A DNA stretch of 64,000 nt, from contig WNNJ02003452.1 of assembly GCA_012934845.2 (NCBI GenBank), positions 146,174 through 210,173 of the forward strand, given 5' to 3'. Position 1 is the stretch's first letter. Each line of letters opens with the position of its first letter. A model generated the notes under the pieces. That model saw nothing but the letters and a program-made list of their open reading frames with translations. It was not told the origin of the DNA and ran no database searches. Made by a program: the position numbers and the translations under genes. Source of the stretch: Pomphorhynchus laevis (taxonomy: Eukaryota; Acanthocephala; Palaeacanthocephala; Echinorhynchida; Pomphorhynchidae). This document shows positions 30,641 to 42,046 of the stretch, one piece after another.

Positions 30641-30870
30641 TACTTATGGTGCCGATTATTGATTACTTCTGGTGACGATTGCTAATTACTTCTGGCGATT
30701 ATTACTTAAATATTACTGATTTTTAAATTAGACTGCCTGGTTTGCCGATGTGATATGGATGGCAATTGAGGATGTGGAGTAGTTTCTAATGTGATTAAAA
30801 CTTTTGGTGTTTAAATACTGTCTGATTGGGTTAAAACAATTGTCTTGATTAAATCAAATTACTTACAACG
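30641..30870. other. Short spacer with TTACTTCTGG repeats
   Basis: Small direct repeats (GATTACTTCTGGTGACGATT and similar) occur at 30,650-30,700. No gene seen. Confidence 0.4.
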
Positions 30871-31065
30871 ATGGCAGCAAAAGCAGCAGGTTCAGATAAT
30901 ATTTCAGTCAATATATGGAAGGCACGTTGTTGGAACTCTGTTCCCTAGATCACAAATTTCTTCAATCAAATCGTCGAAGAGAAGATACCGAACGACTGTA
31001 AGAATATCATTCCAAAAACGATCTGGAAAAGGAGGGATAATCCAGTCGAATGATGCAATTATCGC
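30871..31065 (+). pseudogene. RTE-like RT fragment
   Basis: Translates as MAAKAAGSDNISVNIWKARC, then a segment FNQIVEEKIPNDCKNIIPKT and IWKRRDNPVE ending in CNYRP. This order (KA-GPDNI-V--WK, FN-IL-E-KIP--W, IPIWK-KG-, -C-NYRPI) is typical of RTE-clade reverse transcriptases of worms and other animals. Two stops interrupt 65 codons, so it is dead. The only RTE trace in the window. Confidence 0.68.
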
Positions 31066-32235
31066 CCTAGGCATTTATTATTCTCCTATTTTGTCTTCTT
31101 TAATGTATCTTAGTCTGCATAAACTGCTTCATCTTATTCCTGTATGTCGACGTGGTATCTCGTGTGCTTTTATCTTTACCTATCAAAACATCTACTGTTG
31201 AACATCTACCTACTTATAAAATAAAATCATTAGCCATTCAGCTTGCTTATTTCCTAACGTCAATGTTTAACTATTCCATTTGTAGTGGCTATTTTCTTAC
31301 TGCTTGAAAATCCGTTATAATTTCATCACAATTCAAAAAGCCCTTCCTTAATACCGATCTACCTTCCTTACATTGTTCTAGTTATCTCTCTTTTATTTTT
31401 GCTTTATCTATCTCTATTCGTCCAAATTATATCCTCATGTTCAATCTAACCATTATACTGAGTTGGCATGCAACAAAGTGTTTTCTGACTACTTGTTGCT
31501 TGTGATAATAAACTCTGCGGTGTCGTAATTTCCTTCGGCATTTCTTCTTCGTTTGACATTGTAAACCATTACATATTCTTCCATCTCCTTCGCCACAACT
31601 ATGAATTTTCTTCTGCTACTGTATCTCATTATCTTATAATCTCTCTGAATGATCTTTCCGTGTCTATTGCAATGCGTATTTCTCTACCTTTCCTATTTAC
31701 AGTGGCATTCCTCAAGGTTCTATTGTCAGGCCAATTATTTTCTCTCTTATCATTATAGATATCTCCAGCATTACATGTGACCATAACTTCTGCATCAAGG
31801 AATATACTGATGATATTCTCCTTTACTCTCATTATCCTGCACATCTTATCGATGATCCCCTCGACTCTTCTACGGATTGTCTTATTTACATCTACAAGCA
31901 TCTTTCTTCGCTTCGTTTGAATCTTAACCATTTCAAGTCTAACATCTTATGTGTTATCCCCTCTTTCCTCTTTGTCTCTCCTCAATCGGTCTTTCTTAAT
32001 TCGACTGTTCTTTATATTGTTAATGATATCACTTTCGTAAGAGTTAAGTTCGACAAACGTCATTCTCTCGATACATTCGTTCGCAACAAAACCGATCTTG
32101 AAATCTCTTACTTCACCACCTTCGACGTATTATGAGTTCTCTTGATTTTAACTCATGTTACTCTCTTATTTCAAGTCTTTTGTTGCCTACGATCGACTAT
32201 TGCCTCAGTCTTTTTGCTTTATCCTCTCAATGATC
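31065..32235 (+). mobile_element. LINE E2, strongly decayed
   Basis: Starts in the pre-RT region (LHKLLHLIPVCRRGISCAFI matches ELFYLLAVSEDEVSCLLISL of E3) and passes through remnants of YTELACNKVFSDY, SSFDIVNHYIFFHLLRHNYE (31,550-31,610), a QGS-type motif and the YADD region (31,800-31,830). The thumb is the open piece 31,917-32,135 with LYIVNDITFVRVKFDKRHSL. Frame changes are frequent; this is one of the oldest copies. It abuts the RTE fragment. Confidence 0.7.
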
Positions 32236-32959
32236 CTTCGAGACATAGATTTTGAAAATCGAATAAAAATTTTAGACGCTAAAAGAGAGCTTATTCGCCG
32301 AAACAAGGGTGAAGGACCTTTAAATCCCTCAGAGATATCCGGGGGGAGAGCTTTGATTTGAATTGTCTATAGTTTGCACAATAAAATAAATTAATTAATT
32401 TAAATCGATAATTCATTACATTAATAAATTAATAAATATTTATATTGCCAATTGTATTATAAATTACAAATACCATTATTTTTTTTGCATTACCAAAATT
32501 AAAATTATTAAGTACTTTGCTTAATTCAGGCGAAATGTACACGGGCATATATTCTTCATCGATTAACAGATTTAAAATCATCTGTTTCGTGTACTAATAA
32601 TAAAGAATTTCTTAAATACACTAAAAAGAGACAACAAACAGTTACAAAGGGTTGTTTCGTGTACTGTATTATATGATATTACAAATGCAACTATTTTTTT
32701 GCATTACCAATTATTAAACATTAAACGTTTAATAGAAACAGGGGGCTATTGTATGATTCCGAAGTATAATAGTTGTATCTCCCTTGAAAATTGCTGCCAT
32801 ATAGATTGGTGTGGAAAGATTTATTTCGACTGCTTATCAAAGTGATGGGCTGGTAAACAACACTGATAAGCCTCATTTCGTTGTATTGCATTCTAGCGTG
32901 CGTCGCTTGTTTAATAAGTTTGAAGAAATTTCATGTCTTAAATCCTCTTTGTCAGTTTT
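32236..32959. other. AT-rich spacer with small repeats
   Basis: A 25-residue piece near 32,250-32,330 (ENRIKILDAKRELIRRNKGE) weakly resembles the ORF1 C-terminus of CR1-like LINEs (compare DRKQLFTAKREMAERRMNGE in H2). A short motif, ATTACAAAT-CC/AC-ATTATTTTTTTTGCATTACCAA-like, occurs twice (about 32,461 and 32,677), and TGTTTCGTGTACT also occurs twice. No gene. Confidence 0.4.
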
Positions 32960-33200
32960 CACATAGACATGGCTTAGTAATTCAATATCTGACAATAAAA
33001 TATCCGTCCATGTCTACAAATTTTGTAGAATTGATAGAACTTTAAAGAGATGCGGGGGTGTCATTGCATATGTTCGAAGCGATTGCACTTTTACGGTGCT
33101 ACAGATTTATGTCGATTCATTAAACACTAATGAGGCAGTAATTACGAAATTGAGTGGACCATTACCAACTATTATGATATCTATTTATCGCAGTGAATAT
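32960..33200 (+). pseudogene. LINE endonuclease scrap
   Basis: Reads RCGGVIAYVRSDCTFTVLQI then NEAVITKLSGP and ISIYRS, matching the central strand of CR1-like endonucleases (GGGVAAYIRDN in H2, GGGVVIYARDS in D1). Truncated on both sides. Confidence 0.55.
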
Positions 33201-33219
33201 ATTATATTTAATGGACACC

Positions 33220-33500
33220 AGTGGTCTTGTTTCTTTGCTTCAAATATTTGTTGAAGATACATACAAATATTACAAAACGCAATACTACAACGGCAGCTAC
33301 GAAGATACAGACATCAACAAGGACAGCTACGAAGACAGCTACGACCGCCACCAACTGTGCTCAAGTACAAGTACAGTGCTCGAAACACGACTACAACGTA
33401 TGGACCACAATCGCCTGTGACAATAGTTAGTCTGAAGAAAACTTCCTCTGTAGATTTTGCGACAACAAACTAATCCTAACTTGCAATCAAACAAACTTAT
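33220..33500 (+). pseudogene. LINE ORF1 N-terminal fragment with zinc motif
   Basis: A Thr-rich leader (TKTATTATNCAQVQVQ) is followed by C at 33,377 in CSKHDYNVW, then FLCRFC at 33,443-33,460: the same C-x4-(C)-x2-W ... F-C-x2-C layout seen in ORF1 of A3, D1, F1 and H2, but with Tyr at the second Cys and one in-frame stop between the halves. Downstream the frame fades by 33,500. Confidence 0.6.
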
Positions 33501-33559
33501 AATCACCCCTTTAAGAATTTTTTAGAACTAAGGGATCAATCTTTATTACGCTGCCATTC

Positions 33560-33700
33560 TCGGATGTTGAAGAGACATAGATTTAATCGAACTCTAATTA
33601 GATGTATCCGTCGACCTGTTATTCAAACCTTGAATAGCCATTTCGAATAAACCGTAAAGAATTCCAAAATTAAATAAAAGATTGGACGTTGGCCCGGCAT
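33560..33700 (+). pseudogene. Short fragment shared with LINE F1
   Basis: CCGTCGACCTGTTATTCAAA with downstream codons (RCIRRPVIQTLNSHFE) matches the inverse strand of F1 at 37,735-37,765 (RCLRRPVIQT). Probably a scrap of F-type ORF2 C-terminus; too short for more. Confidence 0.45.
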
Positions 33701-33727
33701 TAAAGATCATCAAGACACTATATAATT

Positions 33728-35935
33728 AATGGACTTTCAAACTATTTGGAAATTCCTCGACTTTTCCCTTTTTCGCTCTCATATTAACCGCTCTCCGTTA
33801 ATGTATCCATCTTCTATCTACCAATCCCCTAATTACTTATGTACCCTCTTTGACAATGTATTTTGCTCTATCCTCGATAAAATTCTTCCTCTTAAACTTT
33901 TGTTCAATCACGGCAAAATCTTGCAACATGGTTCGACTCTGAGTGCGTGACTTCAAAACGCCTCCTGTGTCGTTCTTTCAGAACTTATCATCGTTATCTC
34001 AGACTATCTTCAGAACTTGATTCATCCTTTTATCGTAACCAATTCTTTGCTCTTCGTCGTTCGCATAGGCAACTTCTGCGTTCTAAGGTACATAGTTTTT
34101 GGCGAAGCAAACTGGCTTCCGCTAATGACTCTCGAGCTAAATGGAAAACTCTTAATTCTCTACTTTCTCGTTCCTCTGTCAACTCCACTCTTGATCCTTC
34201 TCAATTCTCCGATTACCTAATTTCAAAAAATGTTTCTCTAATCGATTCGATCATCGTCCTTCCACAAACTTATTGTATCTCGTCTGTTCGTATCCCTGAG
34301 CTCTTTTATCTACTTGCGGTATCTGAAGATGAGGTATCTTGCCTTCTTATTTCGTTAACTTGTAAGTCCTCTCCTGCCGATCCCATCCCTACTCGAATTC
34401 TCAAATTGTTGTCAACAGACTTCACACCTTTCCTTACCAGCCTCTTTAACTCGTCAATAGTGAATGGAATATTTCCTGTTCTTTGGAAAACGTCCATTGT
34501 TCGTCCCCTACTTAAAAAGCCCTCTTTTGATCCCTCTCTTCCTTCATCTTATCGCCCAATATCAATTCTACCAACCTTATCTAAAATTCTTGAACACCTT
34601 GTCTTAGATCAGATAAACAAGTATCTCTCTTCATCGCAGCTCTACCCTTCTTTTCAATCTGCTTTCCGCTCCAATCATTCCACCGAACTAGCATGTCATA
34701 AAGTATTTTCTGATCTGCTCTCCGCTCGTGACAAAGGACTGTGTAGTGTGGTAATATCGCTCGATCTTTCATCTGCATTCGACATTGTCGATCACGAAAT
34801 CCTTCTTTTTCGTCTTCGCTATCACTATGGTTTCTCTTCGTCCACCTTGGCTTGGTTCTCTTCGTATCTCTCCGATCGATCATTTTCCGTCCATTATAAT
34901 TCAATGTGCTCTCCTCTATCTTCTCTCTCTTGTAATGTGCCTCAAGGTTCTGTACTTGGCCCTATTCTATTTACGCTTCTTCTTGTAGATTTATCATGTA
35001 TAACTAGTAAATTTTGCTTCAGGGTAATGCAGTACGCTGATGATATACTTCTTTATTCTCATTCGTATCCTCATTCCCTAAGCCAACTTTTCGTATCCGC
35101 ATCTAATTGTCTTCGTGCTCTATCATAACATCTAATTTCTTTGCGCATGTCCCTAAATCCTACCAAATCTAAAGTGTTATGGATTTTTCCCTCCACTGTT
35201 TCTGTTATTCCTCCATCTCTGTATCTTCAGACCACAATTATTCCTGCTGTAGATAAACTAGTATTTCTAGGTATTCACTTCGACAATAACCTGCATCTCG
35301 ATCCCTTCATTCGTGATAAAACTAGGTCTTCAAATATTCTTCTCCGTGATATTCGTCTCGTCAGAAATTCTCTAGATTTTAGTTCTTGTAAATCTCTTAT
35401 CTCCTCCCTTCTTTTCCCACGTATTGATTACTGTCTTAGCCTTCTCGTTTTCTCTTCAAAGTCATCCCTTAAACCTCTTCAACGCCTCATTAACACTGCG
35501 GTGCGCATCCTTTTTCGACTTCGTAAATTCGATCATATATCTTCCTATTTATCAAAACTTAAATGGCTAAGTATTGAACATCACGTTCGTTTTCGTCTGC
35601 TTTGCCTGACTTATCGCCTTCTCCATTGTAATTCTCCTTCTTATCTTTATCTGCCAACTCTAAGTGAATCTCGCTATCTTTCTACTCACCTACGTTCCTG
35701 TGATTCTCTTCTGCTACACGTACCTATTCACTCAACAACTTCGGCCCTCGATCCCTACATATCGCTGCTCCTCTCCTTTGGAATTCCTTACCTAATCATC
35801 TGTGATCATCATCCTCATTCCGATTTTTCAAAAAGCAGCTAAAATCGATGCTACTAAACGATTAATTTTTTTTATCTGTTTCGCTTTTGTGGGCTTGTAA
35901 GCACACAGTCTGTGTACATTTGCCACATTAAAAAA
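33728..35935 (+). mobile_element. LINE E3, 5'-truncated L2/CR1-like element
   Basis: Runs from the end of the endonuclease (WKFLDFSLFRSHINRS) to the 3' tail. One frame is open from 33,947 to 35,842 except for a single TAA at 35,126-35,128, a few codons before MSLNPTKSKVLW; a frameshift near 35,735 precedes the WNSLP C-terminus, and another break lies at about 33,945. RT motifs: SYRPISILPTLSKILEHLVL, SLDLSSAFDIVDHEILL, NVPQGSVLGPILF, YADD at 35,033-35,044. The 3' hairpin is at 35,889-35,926 (GTGG/CCAC outer, GCACAC/GTGTAC inner). With A, B and E1/E2 it forms one broad clade. Confidence 0.9.
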
Positions 35936-36060
35936 ACTTTCAACTATTTAATTTTATTTTTATTTATGATGCAACTATAATAGCCTTTGGCTCATTTCGT
36001 TATTAATTTATAATAGTAATTAAAAATTGTTTCGTGACTTATACTTGCCGCGAACATATA

Positions 36061-36512
36061 AAGTGCATATAGGTGCACTTATTCAAATTATGTAACATAA
36101 TTTGAATAACCTACTCTATCTTCCAGCTGATAAATTCAAATTTTTAATTCGAAAACATTTATAATTTTATACAAAAACCCTCTATAAAAATGACTTCAAT
36201 GGAAAAATTTTACATGAAAACAGTCATCAAAAGTTGTGGAGACCTATTCTAAAGTTGATCTTAATTTATTTATAGTGGTCATTGGAGTCAAATGATCGAT
36301 TGCAGATTGATAATCATTCATTATTGATAAAGAATTATATGAGCTAGATCAAAAGAAAGAGGAAATTTTTATTGATATTTCACTAATCTCTGTAAACATC
36401 TTCAGGAAATTACAGGTAATTAAGATAACTTTTTGAAGATGCTTACAGAGGTTTGCGAAATATCAATAAAAAATTTCCTCTTTTTTTATCCAGCTCCAAT
36501 AATTCTTGATTG
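36061..36512. repeat. Foldback repeats (MITE-like), copy 2
   Basis: Three structures. AAGTGCA 36061-36067 pairs with TGCACTT 36074-36080. TTATTCAAATTATGT 36079-36093 pairs perfectly with 36095-36109 across one base. A larger imperfect foldback has arms at about 36,320-36,408 and 36,430-36,512 (AAGAGGAAATTTTTATTGAT versus its inverse AATCAATAAAAAATTTCCTC-like arm). The larger one matches copy 1 (13,385) and copy 3 (37,480). The 36,168-36,262 segment (ACAAAAACCCTCTATAAAAA and on) repeats directly at 37,582-37,690. Confidence 0.78.
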
Positions 36513-36883
36513 CCGATTTCCTAATCGCAAAAATATAAACGATAGAAAAAACAAATGATCAGTTGTCGGCTGAGTTCATAAATTGAGGAGAAGACGTTTA
36601 AAAGATGTGATGGATGTAAAAGTATATATGTGGTAATTTTTGTGGGCATTAAAGTTCATTATTTAATCAATCCATTTGTACAATAGTTTATCTAGTAAAG
36701 ATACCTCAATACGGTAAGATCGACGACCGAAATTTAAGAGCTTTTGCTTAATCCCTTATTTACAAACCTACAACAAACTCATTGAATGTTTTGTAAGGTC
36801 ATAAATATTATTTTAAGTATATAGTTATGTCAGTTTAGAAACCTTTAATAATTGGAGTGTAAAATTCCAAGTGAAATAAACTT
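36513..36883. other. Spacer, nothing recognised
   Basis: AT-rich, without a convincing ORF or repeat. Confidence 0.4.
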
Positions 36884-37262
36884 TGATTTCGTGTTCAAAT
36901 TCGTCTTGTTCTCGTTGCTTTCCGCCTTGTAACTTTTCATACCCCTTCACTTCTCAACCTTTTTTTCTCGACAATTCGCGTACTGTGTATTGTGCTCTGC
37001 GTTCCCGTAATTCCCTTCTTTTACATATCCCAAACTACTCTACCTCTTTTGGCTTCCGCTCCTTCGTTGTGGCTGCTCTTCTCTCGTGGAATCAACTGCC
37101 TATTCATATTCGCCAATCAACATTAATGCCGTGCTTCAAACGCCAAATCCAATTCCATTTCAACAATTATCTGACTTTTGCTGTTCTTTTTTGTTTGTTA
37201 GTGGTCATGTAAGCGTGCATTTTGCACGCATTTGCCACGTTAAATAAATTATTATTATTATT
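36884..37262 (+). mobile_element. LINE A5, 380-bp 3' fragment
   Basis: Opens with TTTCGTGTTCAAATTCGTCT, in the family A ORF2 C-terminal region, contains AALLSWNQLPIHIRQSTLMP and FKRQIQFHFNN, and ends with a textbook hairpin (37,201-37,238: GTGG/CCAC and GCGTGC/GCACGC) and TTAAATAAATTATTATTATTA. A clean 5'-truncated insertion of the GTGC-type 3' module. Confidence 0.9.
37201..37238 (+). other. 3' hairpin, GTGC type (predicted RNA structure)
   Basis: Outer stem GTGG 37201-37204 / CCAC 37235-37238; inner stem GCGTGC 37213-37218 / GCACGC 37224-37229; loop ATTTT. The same form is in A3, A6 and the 85-bp insert at 12.4k. It is the last structure before the AT-rich tail. Confidence 0.75.
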
Positions 37263-37479
37263 GATTATATCGATGCATATCCTATGCAAATCCGAAATAT
37301 CCGAAAATATTAATTTGCTGTTTAAAGATTCTTTACTGTATGTACGATAGTCATTATTTTTATCAGAACTAAACTATCTCAGCTATAGATGAATATTAAG
37401 CACATGTAAAGATTAAATATCTCTAGGCTCATTTTAGTTGAATAATTTCAATCAAATATGTAGTTTTTAAGTAGTTGAT

Positions 37480-37690
37480 ACTGATCCATTATTGATAAAT
37501 AATTATTGGAACTGGATCATAAATTATTTTTGATATTTCGCTTACTGTTAGCATCTTCAGAAAGTTATTTGAATAACTCTATACAAAAACCCTCTATAAA
37601 AATGACTTCAATAGAAAAAGCTACTATAATTTTACATTAAAATCGTCATTAAAAAATGTGTAATACATCTAAAGTTTATCTTAACTTTAG
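37480..37690. repeat. Foldback repeat (MITE-like), copy 3, partial
   Basis: ATTATTGATAAATAATTATT, then ACTGGATCA, TGATATTTCGC and GTTAGCATCTTCAGAAAGTTA match the left arms at 13.4k and 36.3k. It continues with a small palindrome (AGTTATTTGAATAACT, 37,563-37,578) and the segment repeated from 36,168. Confidence 0.7.
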
Positions 37691-39577
37691 AATAAATTAT
37701 TGTAAACCGATACGGTTTCTTCGGAAAAGCTATTTCACGTTTGAATAACAGGTCGACGGAGACATCTTGCGTGCTCACTATTCAATCGTGTTCTAAGAGA
37801 GCGATGAATTATTACACCTAAGTCTTTATGGTGTTCAACTTCATTGTATAACGCACTACCAATGCGATACCGGAACGACGAAGTAGTCTTTCCCATTATC
37901 ATCAAAACACATTTATCAATGTTTAACATGAGTCCAATGGCTTCACACCATTTAGTAAGACAGTCCATGTAGTCCTGAAGTGACTGGCAATCGGTAGGAG
38001 TACGAACAACAGTCCATATTTTTAAATCATCAGCATATGCTGTTCTTTAAACGCAGGAGCCGGTCATTAAAAAATACGAAAAAAGAGGGCCAATAACAGA
38101 TCCTTGAGGTGCACCGGAAAGCACCCTAGAGCTCTTTGAAAGAACACCACCAAATCTAACTTGGAATGACCGCAAAGATAAGAAATTCTTAATCCACTTA
38201 ATGGTCTGAAAATGGAAACGATAGTGAGTGAGCAATGAGATGATACTGTCATGAGGGACACGTCAAAGGCCTTAGAAAAGTCCAAAAAGACAGCGTCGAT
38301 AATATATCCAAAACTCAAGGCGTCCGTTCATATTTCACGAGCTGTTATTAAATTGGTTAAACAATAACGGCCCGGCATAAATCAGTGTTGTGAGTCCGAG
38401 AGAATACTGTTTTTCTTAAGATGAAGTCGAATATGCTTCGAGACTAGCTTTTCGAGAATTTTGGAAAACACGCAAGTAAGACTAATAGGGCGAAAGTCTG
38501 ACGAACTAGCAGGTGTATGCTTTTTGGCGGGACTACAATAGCACGCTTCCAAATATCAGGAATCCAGCAATGTTTGAGACTGTGTTGAAAAACAGAAGTT
38601 AGATGCTAACAGAGAGAACAAGCTAAAGCACGAACCAGAAAAGGAGCAATGTCATCAGGGCCCGGTGAGTCAAATTGCCTCAGCGCCAATAATTCACTGT
38701 AAATAACAATTACTTTAATCTCTATCGCGCAGTTGCGGATAGGAACAAGAACCGCCTGCCAGAAGAACTGATCGAAATCTACAGTAGAGTTACATGGAAC
38801 TGCGAAGATCTTTGGTAGATGATTAGCAATATGAGGTTCCCCTGTCAGAACTCTATTCGACGAGTGAATGGAGTTAATTCCTGTTTTAACGTTTCGTTAA
38901 CTACGAACGTAGAACCAGAATCTCTTCGGATTATGATAAGTACACATTGCAATGCTGTTCTCGAATGATTGTCCTTTGTAAATTTAAGCATGTGACAAAG
39001 ATTCCGAGAAGCAGTGTACTCAATACGAATAGACGGATCTGTTCTAGACCTATGCCATAATGTGTTTCGAATTTTCAGGGCTGAACGGACCTGATAGTCC
39101 AACCAAAGAGGGCGCGAGATACCCGATTTAAGGCGCTTCAATGGAGCGAAACCGTTGGACGTAGGCAATACCGACAAGTGTGCATAACTTGCTGGAACAG
39201 AAGAATTATACGTTTTGGTTTCGGTAGAAAATGCTATTTGAAGTTGCTTAATGTCAACTTTAGCTCAATTTCTTTTCATGATTTGAGTGAAAGGTGAAGG
39301 CAGATTGTCGTGGCAAGGTACATACCATTACAGTAAACAGTGATCACTGTTGCCTACTTGTGGATAACAGCAAATGTTGAAAATATCAACAATAACTTTT
39401 GTAAAAACTAAGTCAAGAATATACCGGGATCCGATGTACGTAGCATGACAAACATGTTGAATTAACATCAGTCGAAGAGAAGGAAACTACCGATTTCCTT
39501 TTAAGTCGAAGGCATGACAGCAAACTCTAACCTTCCCAATCAATGTTGGGAAGTTATAGTCACCGACCAGTAATTTT

Positions 39578-39808
39578 CTGATAAAATCGACCAGTTCAAA
39601 CAGCCATCATTATCGCAGCCAACTTATACCTCTTCGTACTTCGGGTCATTATTATTGCATTATCTCGACTTTTTACCCATTCTCATATTTGACATATATT
39701 ATTTATTGCAAGTTTTAATAACCAGAAAATTTTAAGCAGTCTTGTGTATTAAAGTTCTTAAAATTTTTTGTTCAAAAAATATATGATAAAAAGATTTGGA
39801 ACTTTGTG
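39578..39808 (-). repeat. 231-bp direct repeat, copy inside F1 endonuclease
   Basis: Matches 41,266-41,496 at all positions but one that I could see. The 41.3k copy is the natural 5' end of F1 (leader plus the first ORF1 codons with the zinc motif); this copy interrupts the endonuclease between VSFPSAFTKF and LVDFIRKLLVGDYN. Confidence 0.85.
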
Positions 39809-41265
39809 AAGGCTGAAGGGAAACGATACAATATACAGACATAAATTTTGACCTACCTCGAACAATGCAGAATGAAAGTCCTTCAAATGAAGAATTAATG
39901 GAATCCGAAAAAGTAAGTATGTCAGACACACCGATGCTACCGTGAATGTACGCGGCTACACAACCTCCTCGTCTACCAGATTGACGATTCGAACGTAGAA
40001 ATAGTAGTTGGGAATTTGAACAACGTCGTCGGATATATTGGGATGCAACCAAGATTCACAAATGTAGAAGACACCATACTCATTTTTTCAAGACAACATA
40101 TTTTAGCTCAGTATATTTGCGCCACAAGACTGCGGACATTTGAGTAAACAAAATGTATGTTGCTATCATAGGAAATCTTAGAGATATAATGATTATCACT
40201 AAAGTTAGCAAGATCAACTGAGCGAAACCCATCTGAGCAATACTCTATGCACGTAGTAAAGGTTACCACCGAACTGTCGTGTGCCATCGTACAACTCGAA
40301 AATTTCTTAAACAGAGATTAGATTCGTCAATGTTCAGTCTTTTATGCAATTCTATAAAGGCATCATTTCTCCTTGCCCGATCGGTAGGGAACAAATCTTG
40401 GAATATATGGAAAGATGAGCCGAGTAACCAAGACCTATGATAAAGCAGTAAGTCGACATGTTCCCTGGAACAGAACAACTTTCAACAACCTAGCTTTCTC
40501 AGGCATTATTTTACCCAAACGAAAAACTTTCTTAACAACAAGGCTTTGAGCAACAGAGATTGTTACTGTCAATTATTTTGGACAGAATTGTACGGAGAAT
40601 CTTAACGTCATCATCTAACCTAACCTAAGCATCACTGCTACCCGATTCTTTAACTCCAGATACAATGATATTATATCTCCTATCTGAGATGGATTGTTTT
40701 CTACTTAATGTTTCCTGAGGAATACATTGCTTGAGAGTTGTCGATACTTCCCAATGTGGAATCATTAGTGGTACAGTTTATTGACACAGAGGTCAATTGG
40801 CTATTTCCTTCATGAGCTCTTTCACACTCATTATGTGCAACCAAACTGTGACCAATGTAAGGAGAGTTCTGAGTAACATTATTGTCCGAGTGGGTATTGA
40901 CTGAATGCGTTCCTTCACTTTCTATATGACGAACAGTATAAGATTTTGAGTGCCCTCTCTTCCAGATACGAACACGAGTAATTCCTGTAACTGACGATGT
41001 AGTATTGTCCATTACATGTGGGCATCGATGTGCATATGATTCAATATATGCGTTCAAATCATTGATGATCTCGACTGATTTTGACAGAGTACCTCCTCAT
41101 TGTGAACATTTTTGGACATTGTTGTCATGACAAGATGATGATTTCGTATTGTATTTACAAATACTTGTAGTTCATCTACCTCCTTGCGTAGGATGTCAAT
41201 GACGCCTGTAGCACATATTCCACATAAGAAACGTCTATTTAAAGCGCTTGAGACACCAATCGATA

Positions 41266-41496
41266 CTGATAAAATCGACCAGTTCAAACAGCCATCATTA
41301 TCGCAGCCAACTTATACCTCTTCGTACTTCGGGTCATTATTATTGCATTATCTCGACTTTTTACCCATTTTCATATTTGACATATATTATTTATTGCAAG
41401 TTTTAATAACCAGAAAATTTTAAGCAGTCTTGTGTATTAAAGTTCTTAAAATTTTTTGTTCAAAAAATATATGATAAAAAGATTTGGAACTTTGTG
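41266..41496 (-). repeat. 231-bp direct repeat, 5' end of F1
   Basis: Original context of the repeat: it holds the start of F1 ORF1 (CDNDGCLNW) and its leader. The near identity with 39,578-39,808 contrasts with the decay of the rest of F1. Confidence 0.8.
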
Positions 41497-41879
41497 TTGA
41501 TGGATATGGAAATGCACACGCGTTGATTCCATTAATCCAAAAACATATCTAAGTAGGAAGTATAATTCATAGATATTACTGAAAAGAATATTCGAAATTA
41601 AATACATTAAAGTATCGACATGATGCATCATAGTCAATTTTAATTGACCCACAGAGCGATAATTTCCAATACACAAAGTTTTCGTTGTTAATAAACATTT
41701 TCCACAGTTTTTAGGAGCATATACACAAAAGATTGTCAAAGTGAATATCAATTAAACACATTTTAGAAACTAAAAATCATAATTCAGAAATGTTACCATT
41801 TTTACTAGACGAATAGACGTGGAAAATATTTTATATGAACAAAATATTTAATATTAGTAATTATTAATATTAGAAACAT
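41497..41879. other. Spacer, nothing recognised
   Basis: A minus-strand open stretch (41,446-41,751) has no motif I recognise. It may be F1 leader or flanking DNA. Confidence 0.35.
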
Positions 41880-42046
41880 TCATGCTCTTTCAAGGTACGT
41901 GTAGGTGCAGCTATGAACACCTCATTCGCTACTCATTCTGGAGATAAACAGGGTGATGTTATCTCACCACATCTTTTTATTGTCTATATCAATGATCTCC
42001 CATCTGTAATTCGTTCTGATTTCGTTATGTATGCTGACTATGTAAA
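41880..42046 (+). pseudogene. LINE C2, short RT fragment
   Basis: TCTTTCAAGGTACGTGTAGG through CACATCTTTTTATTGTCTAT and TATGCTGACTATGTAAAGAT matches C1 12,265-12,425. It covers motif B to motif C, with YADD changed to YADY, and is cut off by the 3' end of A6 almost at the place where C1 was hit by the 85-bp A tail. Confidence 0.78.

Larger units (their letters stand above)
37705..41496 (-). mobile_element. LINE F1, full-span but heavily decayed CR1-like element
   Basis: Right to left: ORF1 N-terminus with CDNDGCLNWSIL and RRFLCGIC (41,200-41,300), then an Asn/Ser/His-rich linker (40,701-41,057), ORF1 C-terminus (NDAFIELHKRLNIDESNLCL, 40,290-40,370), endonuclease (SNRQSGRRGGCVAAYIHGSI, 39,930-40,000; LLVGDYNFPTL near 39,560), the pre-RT region (SGISRPLWLDYQVRSALKIR, 39,060-39,130), RT (AVFLDFSKAFDVS near 38,290; GAPQGSVIGPLF near 38,095; GLMLNIDKCVLMIMGK near 37,900), ending near 37,705 without a recognisable tail. 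Many stops and frameshifts. A 231-bp copy of its own 5' end lies inside the endonuclease. Confidence 0.8.

Noticed and set aside
39578-41496. Direct repeats around 1.7 kb as LTRs
   Set aside because: The repeat contains the start of a LINE ORF1, lacks TG...CA ends, and the enclosed sequence is CR1-like ORF1/endonuclease, not gag-pol.
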